In this document: piece by piece, positions 41,991 through 50,562 of the stretch | How positions within the stretch are numbered: position 1 is the stretch's first letter | Layout: each line of letters begins with the position of its first letter | Assembly: GCA_001899635.1 (NCBI GenBank) | Contig: MKVQ01000009.1 | Span: forward strand, 62,001 to 126,000 | Direction of reading: 5' to 3' | Origin: Myxococcales bacterium 68-20 | GTDB taxonomy: Bacteria > Myxococcota_A > Polyangia > Polyangiales > Polyangiaceae | DNA: 64,000 nucleotides | Position numbers and translations under genes: made by a program | Notes under the pieces: generated by a model | Database searches by the model: none | The model's input: the letters and a program-made list of their open reading frames with translations, nothing else | Told to the model about the DNA's origin: nothing

Positions 41991-43859
41991 ATGTCTCGTA
42001 TTCGACTCGCGCTCCTCGTCAGCATCCTCGCCATCGGGTGCACCGCAACGTCGGACGCCCCGCCGTGGAGCCCGCCGGAGGCGCCACCTCCCCCTCCGCG
42101 CGAAGCGATGTACCTCGAGCTCGAGCAAGGTGACCTGGAAACGGCCGACGGGATCATGAACGACACGTGGCCGGCGCGCGGATTCCCCGCCGCGAAGCTC
42201 GCGTGGCCGTTGACCTGGACGGAGGACCCCTACAACGACGCGTTCTTTCGGTTCATGTTCTACTCGCTCCGCTACACCGAGCACCTCTGGTTCGCCTACC
42301 GAGCCACGGGTGAGGAGCGCTACCTCGAGAAGCTCCACGCCATCCTTCGCTCGTACATCGCGAACGAGAAGGTCCGCCCGTTCAATCGGCGCACGATCGA
42401 CAACGAACACGCCACCGCCTACCGCGTGATGGTCCTCACGTACCTCTACGTGAAGCTCGAGAAACGCGGGAGCCTTCCGCCCGACGTCGGAGACGGCCTT
42501 CGTTCGTCGCTCGCGAGGATGGCGGAGTACCTCATGGATCCTCGCCGTTTCGAGTCATGGGCAAACCACGGCTTCACGCAGGCCGCCGCGCTCCTCGTGC
42601 TCGCGCACAACCTGCCCGAGCTCGAGGGGGCGAGCACGTGGCGCACGACGGGACTCGAGAGGCTCGAGGTGATGCGGACCACCAACATCGACGCCGACGG
42701 CGTCGACATCGAGAACTCCCCCTTTTACCACATGTTCGTGCTCGGTCTCGTGACCCAGATCGGCGCATGGGCCGCGGAGCACGAGCCGTCCATCGCGCCT
42801 CGGTGGGAAGCCACGAAGCGGGCGATGATTCACTATCTGGCCTACGTCACTTACCCGAACGGCAGGCTCCCCATGCTCGGCGCCACCGGAACCAGCATCG
42901 TGGCGAATCAGGACCCGCTGATCTATGGACCGCTCGCCGCGATCGACCCCGAGTTCGCGTGGGTCTGGTCGCGTGGAGAGGGCGGAACCCCTCCTGCCAA
43001 GCGCGCGGAGCTCTTCCCCATCGCGGGCCTTTTCGTCCTTCGCGCCCCGAAGGCAGCCCCCGAGCAGACCTTCGTGACGTTCGACTCGGGCATCTACCGG
43101 ACGGACCACAGTCACCTCGACGCCCTCAGCACGACCATCTATTCCGACGGCGCGGCGCTGGTCCCCGACTCCGGGCTCTACACGTACGACCGCGGCGCCG
43201 ACTACGACTACTTTCACGGGACGCGCGCTCACAACACGGTCGTGGTCGACGGGAAGGACCAGCCGGAGGGCGCCGCGAGGCCCGGAGCGTATGGCGTCAC
43301 GGGCAACACCTCGTGGGCGACTGGAGAGAGCACGCTCTACCAGGGCGTCACCCATCGCCGCACCGTCGTGATCATCGACCAGGGACTCGTGCTCGTGACG
43401 GACGATCTGGCGAGCGACACGCCGCACGAGTACGCGCAGACCTGGCACTTCTTTCCCGGAGCAGGCCTGTCCGTCGACGGCCTCGACACCAACGTCGACA
43501 ACATCAAGGCCGTGCCGATCCTGCTCCTGCGTCAGGCCGATCCGGAAGGTCTCTCCGTCGCACATGCCTACGGTCAGACGAATCCCATCCAGGGCTGGGT
43601 GTCCCTTGCCTACAGCAAGAAGGAGCCCGCACACGCCGTCGAATACCGCCGCTACGGTACGCACGCCAGCTTCGCCACGGCCTTCGTCATGGGCCGGCGC
43701 GCGCGCTCTGGAACACCCGCGCGCGTGCGACAGAGGCTGGATCCGGTCACGGGTGAGCGGCTCGTGACCGTGTGCGCCGAGGGCTCGAACGCGACCGTCC
43801 GGATCCGCAACGAGGGCACGGCCGACGCATCCGTAGGAGTCTCCAAGGGCGGTTGCTGA
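41991..43859 (+). CDS. Heparinase II/III-like polysaccharide lyase lipoprotein
   Basis: 622 residues. Lipobox SILAIGCTAT (Cys near residue 16). An alpha-helical toroid domain (about 60-330) with ANHGFTQAAALLVLAHN, then a beta-sandwich with the heparinase II/III features HSHLDALS and YDYFHGTRAHNTVVVDGKDQ, where Tyr/His are the likely catalytic residues. These enzymes cleave uronic-acid-containing chains by beta-elimination (families PL12/15/17/21). This fits a polymer made with the UDP-sugar dehydrogenase of the same cluster, for example as an AlgL-like clearing or trimming enzyme. It follows the GH16 gene by 62 bp. Confidence 0.9.
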   Translation: MSRIRLALLVSILAIGCTATSDAPPWSPPEAPPPPPREAMYLELEQGDLETADGIMNDTWPARGFPAAKLAWPLTWTEDPYNDAFFRFMFYSLRYTEHLWFAYRATGEERYLEKLHAILRSYIANEKVRPFNRRTIDNEHATAYRVMVLTYLYVKLEKRGSLPPDVGDGLRSSLARMAEYLMDPRRFESWANHGFTQAAALLVLAHNLPELEGASTWRTTGLERLEVMRTTNIDADGVDIENSPFYHMFVLGLVTQIGAWAAEHEPSIAPRWEATKRAMIHYLAYVTYPNGRLPMLGATGTSIVANQDPLIYGPLAAIDPEFAWVWSRGEGGTPPAKRAELFPIAGLFVLRAPKAAPEQTFVTFDSGIYRTDHSHLDALSTTIYSDGAALVPDSGLYTYDRGADYDYFHGTRAHNTVVVDGKDQPEGAARPGAYGVTGNTSWATGESTLYQGVTHRRTVVIIDQGLVLVTDDLASDTPHEYAQTWHFFPGAGLSVDGLDTNVDNIKAVPILLLRQADPEGLSVAHAYGQTNPIQGWVSLAYSKKEPAHAVEYRRYGTHASFATAFVMGRRARSGTPARVRQRLDPVTGERLVTVCAEGSNATVRIRNEGTADASVGVSKGGC

Positions 43860-44099
43860 CGCGCGCTCGCGCCTGGGCGCCAAGCCGATGTCGCCTCGTC
43901 AGCGCTCTGACGTGGGTGGGAGACGATGTCTGGCCGAAGGGACGTCGTACGGCGAGCGCCAGGAATACGCCGCAACTCGCGCCAAGACGTCACCGCGTTG
44001 ACAGGCACGAATGATGAAAAGGCGCTCTCGTCGGACGTCACCTGGTTCCGCGCCGCCGCCCTCCCCGGAACGAACGAATCACCTCGGAGACAAGTCACG

Positions 44100-45212
44100 A
44101 TGATCGCCGCGCTCGCTTCACGCCGCTCCAACGCTTACGTTCGCCGCACGGTCGGCTTCCTCGCTGCGGCGTTGACATTCGCAACGGCCGGGTCGGCTCA
44201 CGCCGAGCCCCCAACCGACTACTGCCAGAGGGTCACGGCCCGCGCCGAGGGCGACGCCGCACTCATGTTCGCTCCGACGGTGCATGCGCAGCTCATTCGC
44301 TTTCCCAGCGCGGGCTTCGCGGATGCGTCGGGCCTCGAGGTCGGTCGTGGGTTTCAGCCCCGCGCCGCCATGAGCATCGGCGTCATCGACATCTACCGCG
44401 GCTTCGGCGTCCTCGACGTGGCGCGAGCGGATTGCCGCCGACAGCAGAGCGCGTGGACGCTCGAGCAGGTCGTCGCCCAACGCGCCGAGATCGGACGAGC
44501 CGCGGCGCTCGAGCAGAAGCTCGCCTTCCTTCGACAGCATGCTGCCGATGTCCGTGAGCTCGTGCGTGTCTCCGAGGAGCGCTTCGCCGCTCAAACCACG
44601 ACGCTCCCCGAGGTTCAGGACATCCGCCTGCACGCTCTGGCGTTCGATCGCCGGATCGTCGACACCGAGCGCGAGATCGCCGTCATCGCGTCGCGTGGGC
44701 TCGCGATGCCTCGAGAGGCGATTTCGGAGGCGCTCGACGCGTACGAGAAGAACGCGGTCAAGCACGAAGAGAAGGTCGCCCACGTCCGCAATCTGCAGCC
44801 GTGGAGGATGAGCGTGACCGCCGGCGTCGCTGCGACCCCCGCCGCCGACGCCTTCGGTGTCGCCGAGCTCTCGTACAACCTCGGCGGCCTCTTCCAGGGC
44901 AGCGCCGAGCGGCGCGCGATCGAAGCGAGGGCGAACGAGCTCAAGACGGCGCGGTACGAGATGCGCCAGCAAGTCGAGGCCATGAAGCGCGAGCTACGCG
45001 CGAATGCCACGCAGAACCGCCTTCAGATTCGCGCGATCGAAGCCGAGCTCACGCGCATTGCCAGCAATCTGGCGTCGCTCGAGGGCACCGAGGCGCCGAA
45101 CAAGCACTCGGTGGTGGCCGCGATGACGCTCCAGACGATCGAGCTCGAGGCGGAGAAGGTCTTCCTCACGACTCTGGCCGACGCCCAGATGGCCTTCGGA
45201 GCCGACAAGTGA
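44100..45212 (+). CDS. TolC-like outer-membrane efflux protein candidate
   Basis: 370 residues. Cleavable signal peptide (GFLAAALTFATAGSAHA then EPP), then long helices with a repeated coiled-coil pattern (KLAFLRQHAADVRELVRVSE; MKRELRANATQNRLQIRAIE) as in the alpha-barrel of outer-membrane efflux proteins. A beta segment (MSVTAGVAATPAADAFG) lies in the middle. It is shorter than classical TolC and I cannot confirm the trimer channel from sequence alone. The GTGA overlap with the HlyD-like gene B shows a joint function. ATG at 44100 is the start before the signal peptide. Confidence 0.7.
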   Translation: MIAALASRRSNAYVRRTVGFLAAALTFATAGSAHAEPPTDYCQRVTARAEGDAALMFAPTVHAQLIRFPSAGFADASGLEVGRGFQPRAAMSIGVIDIYRGFGVLDVARADCRRQQSAWTLEQVVAQRAEIGRAAALEQKLAFLRQHAADVRELVRVSEERFAAQTTTLPEVQDIRLHALAFDRRIVDTEREIAVIASRGLAMPREAISEALDAYEKNAVKHEEKVAHVRNLQPWRMSVTAGVAATPAADAFGVAELSYNLGGLFQGSAERRAIEARANELKTARYEMRQQVEAMKRELRANATQNRLQIRAIEAELTRIASNLASLEGTEAPNKHSVVAAMTLQTIELEAEKVFLTTLADAQMAFGADK

Positions 45213-46333
45213 CCTACTGGACTCCGTCCGACCGGCCGGAGCGGAGGTCATCGCTCCGAACCCGGCTCATCTCGTTCGCGGCGCTCTGCGGCGCGGTGAG
45301 CGCGATCGGGTACGTCGCGAGCACGGTCTATCACGTCGCGACGGACGGCTTCGTGGCGCCGATCGCGCTCTCGCCGGATAGCGACCTGGTCATCCAGAGC
45401 AAGCTCAGTATGAGCCAGCTCCTCGCCGAGAGGATGCGGATCACCGCCAAGCGAGAGGCGACCGCAGCCGAGCTCGAGGGCGCCTCCGAGGCGCTCGAGG
45501 AGCTGAAGGCCTTGCACGCGTCGTCGGCCAAGGCGCTCGAGTGGACCTCGACCCTCACGACCAACGAGGCGCTGGCTGGGGCCGAAGACCAACGTGTCCT
45601 CGTCCAGCAGCGGGCGGCCCTCGCTCGGATGATCGCAGACGAGGAGAGCCTGCTCGACCGCATGAAAAAGGATCTCGACGCCGGGCTCATCTCGAAGGTC
45701 GAATACGCAAGACAGGCCCACGCGCTCGACCAGCTGCGCGTCGCGTCACTGGAGAACGAGCGCGCTCGAATCACCCGGAACGTGCAGATGAACCAGCTGC
45801 GGCTCACGCAGCAAGCGCTCCGCGGCAGCCGTGACCGCTCACAAGTCTCGACCCCCGAGATGCTGGCGCAGCAAGACCAGATGGTCCGTGTGAAGTGCGA
45901 GATGATTCGCCTCCAGGCCGAGCAGAGATCGAAGACCGCGGAACAACGAACGCTCGACGAGGAGCTCACGAAGCTCGACGAGCTCCTCGCTCAGCTCAAG
46001 GCGCGCCCGATCTTCCGTGCCATCGAAGCGGACACGAACGTAGCGTTCGTGCCGTACACGCAAATCGCCGGGGTAGGTCCCGGCGCCGAGATCTACGACT
46101 GCGTATGGGGCGTATTCGCCTGCAAATCAGTCGGTCGCATCGCCGAGCTGTTGCCGGGCGAGGCGCTCGTCCAGGATCCCTGGGGGAGCCCCGCGCGCGG
46201 ACAATACGCGATCATGAGGCTCGACGATGCAGAGGCTGCGCAGTCGAAAACGCTGCGCGTTCGTCCCTCGAGCCGACCGCTGTCGCCTGCTCCTCCGGCG
46301 CCGTCGCCAGTCGCCAGTCGACTTATCGAATAA
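45209..46333 (+). CDS. HlyD-like periplasmic adaptor (copy B)
   Basis: 374 residues. N-terminal membrane helix (about 20-42), coiled coil (about 60-280), and a C-terminal region that is nearly the same as copy A around FVPYTQIAGVGPGAEI, CVWGVFACK, DPWGSPARGQYA and SKTLRVR. The GTG at 45209 overlaps the TolC-like stop by GTGA. Unlike copy A it travels with an outer-membrane partner. Seven bases after its stop the second synthase starts, so TolC-like, adaptor and synthase form one export unit. Confidence 0.87.
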   Translation: MTYWTPSDRPERRSSLRTRLISFAALCGAVSAIGYVASTVYHVATDGFVAPIALSPDSDLVIQSKLSMSQLLAERMRITAKREATAAELEGASEALEELKALHASSAKALEWTSTLTTNEALAGAEDQRVLVQQRAALARMIADEESLLDRMKKDLDAGLISKVEYARQAHALDQLRVASLENERARITRNVQMNQLRLTQQALRGSRDRSQVSTPEMLAQQDQMVRVKCEMIRLQAEQRSKTAEQRTLDEELTKLDELLAQLKARPIFRAIEADTNVAFVPYTQIAGVGPGAEIYDCVWGVFACKSVGRIAELLPGEALVQDPWGSPARGQYAIMRLDDAEAAQSKTLRVRPSSRPLSPAPPAPSPVASRLIE

Positions 46334-46340
46334 GGCAATC

Positions 46341-48227
46341 ATGAGTTGGTTGATCCGTAACCTGCTCGATCTCTACATCGCCACACCGATCGGAGCACTC
46401 GCATTTGCCTTTTGCCTGATGTTCTTCGACTACTTCTATTCCCTACCCGCGCATTTCCTCTCACGCGCCGTCATCGGACCGCCCCACCCCAGCAGGGCTC
46501 GACTGCCCTCCGGCCTCGTGGTCATCCCCTCTCTCCTCCGGGGAGCCGACGAGCTCGAAGCGATCAAGGCGACGCTGGCAAGCGTCCTCGTCAACGGATA
46601 CCCGGGTCACATGATCGTCGTCGCCAGCATCGACGGCTACGACGAAGCGCCCTCGGTCTATGCCGAGCTTCAGGCCTGGATCGCGGCGCAGCAGTCCGCG
46701 CTCCCGAGGGACGTCTGGCTCTACGTGACCGGCACGCCGAAGCGGCGGGGCAAGCCGCTCGCGATCGACCATGGTGTGCAGCATGTGAAGGCGCTGGTGA
46801 GCGCGAACGTCCACGCCGAGTTTCCGAAGATCTACTTCAGCACCGACGCCGACGCGGACCTGGGGCCGCACGCGTTCGAGCACATCGCGCGCCGCCTCTG
46901 TCGAAGGAACCCGTTCACGGGGAGCCCGGGGCGAGCCGTCGCCGGCAACCTCCACGTGCGAGGCAACAGCTACTGGAAGGGCTGGCGCCATTTCTTCAGC
47001 GTCGAAGGCCAGCTCGGGATCCAGGTCGCGCGCGAGTACCTCGTGACGAACATCGCGCGCTACAACCGGCGCCCATTCCCCCTCAGCGGCACGACCGGCG
47101 TCCTCTACTGCATGTGGACGGAGATCTTCCTCGAAGGCCCCCGCTTCATGGGCTTCATGCGGTCGCTCCGGTTCGCCGACTACGTGAAATGGTGGCTGGG
47201 AGTGCCTCCACCGAAGTTCTCCGAGAGCAACGTCGCACCGATCCCGGAGCTCCTTGCTGGCGACACGGACGACACCGTGAGCGCATTCTTGGCGGTGATC
47301 GCGCGCTGGGAAGACGGGCGCTTCACGCTCGACGCCCCGCGCACGCCCCTTCACGCACTCTACTACATGTTGCGATCGCTCTTCTTCGACCGCGCGCTGC
47401 GGTACGAGCCCGAAGCGCGCGTGTACACGTCTTCGCCGTCGACGCTCGGAACGTTGTGGCGCCAACGGGTGCGCTGGAACGCGGCGCGCATCGAGGTCGC
47501 CGGTCGGTTCTCTCGCTCCTTCTGGTTTCACTGGGACCTCGGCATCTGCGCCGTCGGCGTGGTGGCGCTGATCCTGAAGTACGTCTTCTTCGGCGCGTTC
47601 TACTATGTCGCAGTCCCGTTCGCGCTCTTCCAGGGAAGCTTCGCCCATCGCGTCGGCGCCGCGTTCGTTCTGCAGCTCGCCATCTACGGCCTATGGACGA
47701 CGATGGCCTTGCTGATGAACGACTCCTTCCACAAGAACTGGCGACTCTTGCTCGCGCTGCCCTGCGCCCCGCTCTACACGCTCGTCTACAGCTTCTGGAC
47801 GACCTTCACCGGCACCATCAACGACGTATTCCTCTTCGGGAACATCACCAAGTTCGCGCCGGAGTCGACGCTGATCAAAGGCGACTCGCACCGGATCGCA
47901 ATCCTCGCCCGCGCTCGACGAGCGCTCCTGCTCGCCGTCCGAGCGACCGTCCGAGGCGATGTCCCGTTCGGGCTCTTCTGGTTCGGTTGGTCCGAGACCG
48001 AATGGACGCCGAGCGGCTATGAGGGTTGGACATCCGGAAAGAACCCGAGCCTCCTCGAGCGCCTCCGGTTCCGCCGGCCGGCGAGGAGCGCCGGCGAGGG
48101 CGACGCTCCGATTCCGGTAGCGCGCGCGTCCCTCCGGCCGAGCATCCGAGTGGCTGCGCAGAAGGACTCCGCACGACGGAGCCTCCAGCCGAGCCCGAAC
48201 ATCGTCACGACGAGGCACGCTGCTTGA
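46341..48227 (+). CDS. Processive GT2 glycosyltransferase, polysaccharide synthase (copy B)
   Basis: 628 residues. Two N-terminal membrane segments, then a GT2 domain with PSGLVVIPSLLR, VVASIDGYDE, FSTDADADLG and the QxxRW motif in RQRVRWN; four C-terminal helices with GTINDVFLFGN end in the EGWTSGK segment. Organisation matches copy A but its metal-binding motif is DAD instead of DGD, and the basic tail differs. It is the last gene of the rightward operon and faces a convergent gene with a strong hairpin in between. Confidence 0.9.
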   Translation: MSWLIRNLLDLYIATPIGALAFAFCLMFFDYFYSLPAHFLSRAVIGPPHPSRARLPSGLVVIPSLLRGADELEAIKATLASVLVNGYPGHMIVVASIDGYDEAPSVYAELQAWIAAQQSALPRDVWLYVTGTPKRRGKPLAIDHGVQHVKALVSANVHAEFPKIYFSTDADADLGPHAFEHIARRLCRRNPFTGSPGRAVAGNLHVRGNSYWKGWRHFFSVEGQLGIQVAREYLVTNIARYNRRPFPLSGTTGVLYCMWTEIFLEGPRFMGFMRSLRFADYVKWWLGVPPPKFSESNVAPIPELLAGDTDDTVSAFLAVIARWEDGRFTLDAPRTPLHALYYMLRSLFFDRALRYEPEARVYTSSPSTLGTLWRQRVRWNAARIEVAGRFSRSFWFHWDLGICAVGVVALILKYVFFGAFYYVAVPFALFQGSFAHRVGAAFVLQLAIYGLWTTMALLMNDSFHKNWRLLLALPCAPLYTLVYSFWTTFTGTINDVFLFGNITKFAPESTLIKGDSHRIAILARARRALLLAVRATVRGDVPFGLFWFGWSETEWTPSGYEGWTSGKNPSLLERLRFRRPARSAGEGDAPIPVARASLRPSIRVAAQKDSARRSLQPSPNIVTTRHAA

Positions 48228-48252
48228 GCGCGTAGGTCGGAGCCGCCCGAGG

Positions 48253-48954
48253 TCACCGGGAGGTGCACGACGAGGCGGCACCTCCCGGCACACGGAGCTC
48301 GAGGTCGAAGATGCCGTTGTCCGTGCGAAGCCCTGCCGGGCCGTCGAACGCGAACGCCTCGGACGGCAGACGACCGCGCCAGACCAAGACGTCGTCCGCC
48401 ATGACCTCGAGGACTCCGCCCCTGAGGTCCGCGCGCAAACGGTGCAAGTCGTCTCGCTCGATGAGCGACGGCGGGGTCGACGACTCCGGCTTCACGTTGA
48501 TGTAGCCGCTTGCTCCGCATTCGCGATGAGTCGAGGCGCCCGCGTTGTGTTTCACCGAGACGAAGATCCCCGAGGAGGGAGCGATGTGCCACATCACGTA
48601 GACGACGTTGCAGGTGTCTCGCGCACGAAGCTTCACGCCGATCTGCCGCCGGAGCTCGCCGTTCGCCAGCGGCACGGGGGTGGAGCTCGGGCCACGGTAA
48701 ATGAACGCAATCTCCGCTGCGGCTCCGTGATCGCCGGCAACAACGGCTCGGACACCGCCTGCATCGATGTGGAAGCGGCGAGCGCCGGGAGAATCGACAC
48801 GACCGCTGCTCACGCAGAGTGAGGCCGAATCGATCGGCGCGAGCGGTGCGTCGGAGCGTGCGACCGAAGCGACCGGCGTAGGTGCTCGGCTGCTGATCCG
48901 AGGATGATGCTCGGCCGACCAACAAGTCGTCGTTGCGAGAAGCGCGACCACCAT
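48253..48954 (-). CDS. Secreted LamG/concanavalin-like protein
   Basis: 233 residues. A short N-terminal hydrophobic signal (MVVALLATTTCWSA) precedes a beta-rich domain: GELRRQIGVKLRARDTCNVV, GIFVSVKHNAGAS, INVKPESSTPPSL, RLRADLRGGVLEVMADDVLV and DGPAGLRTDNGIFDLELRV. This run of short strands with DNGIFDLEL is like concanavalin A/LamG carbohydrate-binding folds. The start ATG at 48954 is chosen because a longer frame has no signal. It probably binds the secreted polymer. A decayed homologue lies at 35900-35971. Confidence 0.65.
   Translation of the reverse strand: MVVALLATTTCWSAEHHPRISSRAPTPVASVARSDAPLAPIDSASLCVSSGRVDSPGARRFHIDAGGVRAVVAGDHGAAAEIAFIYRGPSSTPVPLANGELRRQIGVKLRARDTCNVVYVMWHIAPSSGIFVSVKHNAGASTHRECGASGYINVKPESSTPPSLIERDDLHRLRADLRGGVLEVMADDVLVWRGRLPSEAFAFDGPAGLRTDNGIFDLELRVPGGAASSCTSR
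48256..48288. terminator. Strong hairpin at the end of the export operon
   Basis: CCGGGAGGTGC (48256-48266) and GCACCTCCCGG (48278-48288) form a perfect 11-bp stem with an 11-base loop, 29 bp after the stop of synthase B. The hairpin overlaps the 3' end of the opposing LamG-like gene. Confidence 0.6.
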
Positions 48955-49287
48955 CGCTCGTCGTCTCGCGCGCACCGAGGAGCAACGGCGCGCTTGCGAG
49001 AGCAGTTCACCTCCAACGACGAGAGCGCCACCTCGGCCGGCGCGATGCGAGCTCGTCGTCAGGTTTGGAAGGTTTGGAGGTGATGGGCATCGACAGTCGT
49101 CCGCCCGCGTTCGGGCCACCGGCAGGATGCTTCGCGCCCGTGTACATCAACAGACACGAAGGGAGGCCAGGAGGCCAGGAGGCCAAGAGGCCAGAGGACG
49201 GGTTCGGACGCACCTACATCGGTGCGCGCTCGGCCATGACTCCACGCCCCCCCCCGGCCCTCCGCAGCGGCGGGGCTTGACGGCCCG
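48955..49287. other. Gene-free interval of 333 bp
   Basis: Upstream region of the LamG-like gene and of the Grx4 fusion gene. Apart from the short repeat at 49162-49193 nothing is recognised. Confidence 0.5.
49162..49193. repeat. Four tandem copies of an 8-bp unit
   Basis: GGAGGCCA is repeated three times exactly and once with a G-to-A change, in non-coding DNA. Confidence 0.85.
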
Positions 49288-50238
49288 ATGGGGCAGCGGC
49301 AAAAGCCTTTCAAAGCCATGCTTCCCGACACCGTCAAGGCGCAGCTCGACGACCTCATCAAGAAGAACAAGGTCCTTCTCTTCATGAAGGGCAACAAGCA
49401 CTTCCCTCAGTGCGGGTTCTCGGCGCAGGTCGTCCAGATCCTCAAGGAGACCGGCACGAAGTTCGAGACGGTGAACGTCCTCCAGGATCCGGCCATTCGT
49501 GACGGCATCAAGGAGTACTCGAGCTGGCCGACGATCCCGCAGCTCTACGTCGATGGCGAGTTCATCGGCGGCTGCGACATCGTCAAGGAGATGTACGCGG
49601 CGGGCGACCTCCAGAAGAAGCTCGGGGTCGAGGAGAAGCCGGTCACTCCGCCGAAGGTCAAGCTCGACGACGGTGCGGTGAAAGCGATCAAGGGCGCCGA
49701 CGAAGGCAACGGCGACGTACTCCGCCTCGAGATCGGCCCGCAGTTCCAGTACGACCTCTACTTCGGACCGAAGAAGCCGGGCGATGTCGAAGTCGTCGCG
49801 AACGGCGTGACGATCTGCTTCGACAAGCAGAGCGCGGCGAAGGCCGACGGCCTCGTGGTGTCGTGGGTCGAGACCGCCGACGGCGGCGCCTTCCGAATCG
49901 ACAACCCGAACGAGCCCGTCCGCGTGAAGAGCCTCTCGGCGACCGAGCTGAAGAAGTGGATCGACGAGGGCAAGAAGTTCGAGCTCTTCGATGTCCGCAC
50001 GGACGAGGAGCGCGACATCGCGAAGGTCGACCGCGCACGCGCTCTCGACGTCGAGGGCGAGAAGGCGCTGCTCGCTCTCGCCAAGGACACGCCCGTCGTC
50101 TTCATGTGCCATCACGGGATGCGGAGCCGGAACGCGGCCGAGCGCATCCTCCGGGAGGGCTTCACGCAGGTGTACAACCTCGAGGGCGGCATCGACGCCT
50201 GGTCCCAGAAGGTCGACTCCACGGTCCCCCGCTACTGA
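49288..50238 (+). CDS. Monothiol glutaredoxin (Grx4) fused to HesB-like and rhodanese domains
   Basis: 316 residues in three parts. Residues about 10-110 are a monothiol glutaredoxin with the CGFS active site (PQCGFSAQ) and the Grx4 pattern WPTIPQLYVDGEFIGGCDI. Residues about 125-210 match an A-type iron-sulfur carrier fold (GGAFRIDNPNEP) but the usual Cys and CxC ligands are not visible, so it is probably a structural relative. Residues about 215-316 are a rhodanese domain with CHHGMRSR and NLEGGIDAW. The joined functions point to iron-sulfur cluster transfer. Start at 49288 or Met-11 at 49318. A bolA gene follows after 15 bp. Confidence 0.9.
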   Translation: MGQRQKPFKAMLPDTVKAQLDDLIKKNKVLLFMKGNKHFPQCGFSAQVVQILKETGTKFETVNVLQDPAIRDGIKEYSSWPTIPQLYVDGEFIGGCDIVKEMYAAGDLQKKLGVEEKPVTPPKVKLDDGAVKAIKGADEGNGDVLRLEIGPQFQYDLYFGPKKPGDVEVVANGVTICFDKQSAAKADGLVVSWVETADGGAFRIDNPNEPVRVKSLSATELKKWIDEGKKFELFDVRTDEERDIAKVDRARALDVEGEKALLALAKDTPVVFMCHHGMRSRNAAERILREGFTQVYNLEGGIDAWSQKVDSTVPRY

Positions 50239-50253
50239 TCGGCGCGAACGAAC

Positions 50254-50490
50254 ATGAGCGACACCAAAGAAGCGATCCGCTCTGCGATCCTCGACAAGAT
50301 CCCCGGCGCTGACGTCGTCGTCGATGCCGGGAGCGGCGGCCACTTCACCATCCAGGTGGTCTCCCCCGTCTTCGCCGGCAAGAACATGGTCGAGAGCCAG
50401 CGGCTCGTGTACGGTGCGATCGCCCACCTGATGAAGGGTGACGGCGCGCCGGTTCACGCAGTCGACAAGCTGACGACCAAGACGCCCTGA
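50254..50490 (+). CDS. bolA: BolA family protein
   Basis: 78 residues, standard length. The segment HFTIQVVSPVFAGKNMVESQRLVY with the following H-containing loop (HAVDKL) is the BolA signature. BolA proteins bind monothiol glutaredoxins through a shared iron-sulfur cluster; the gene lies directly after the Grx4 fusion and is likely co-transcribed, which fits a joint complex. Confidence 0.93.
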   Translation: MSDTKEAIRSAILDKIPGADVVVDAGSGGHFTIQVVSPVFAGKNMVESQRLVYGAIAHLMKGDGAPVHAVDKLTTKTP

Positions 50491-50496
50491 CGAGCG

Positions 50497-50522
50497 CCGG
50501 GCCCGAGGCACCTCGGGCTCGG
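50497..50522. terminator. GC-rich hairpin between bolA and a convergent gene
   Basis: CCGGGCCCGAGG (50497-50508) pairs with CCTCGGGCTCGG (50511-50522), 12 bp with one G-T pair and a very small loop. It lies just after the bolA stop and ahead of the opposing gene's stop. Confidence 0.55.
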
Positions 50523-50562
50523 GACACGAGCTCGCGTCGACGCGCTCCGCGTCGCGCCTGCC

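Noticed and set aside
48432-48445. GCGCAAACGGTGCA, similar to the enhancer dyad
   Set aside because: Inside the LamG-like coding region and far from any sigma-54-like element; treated as background, and a reminder that the motif needs statistics.
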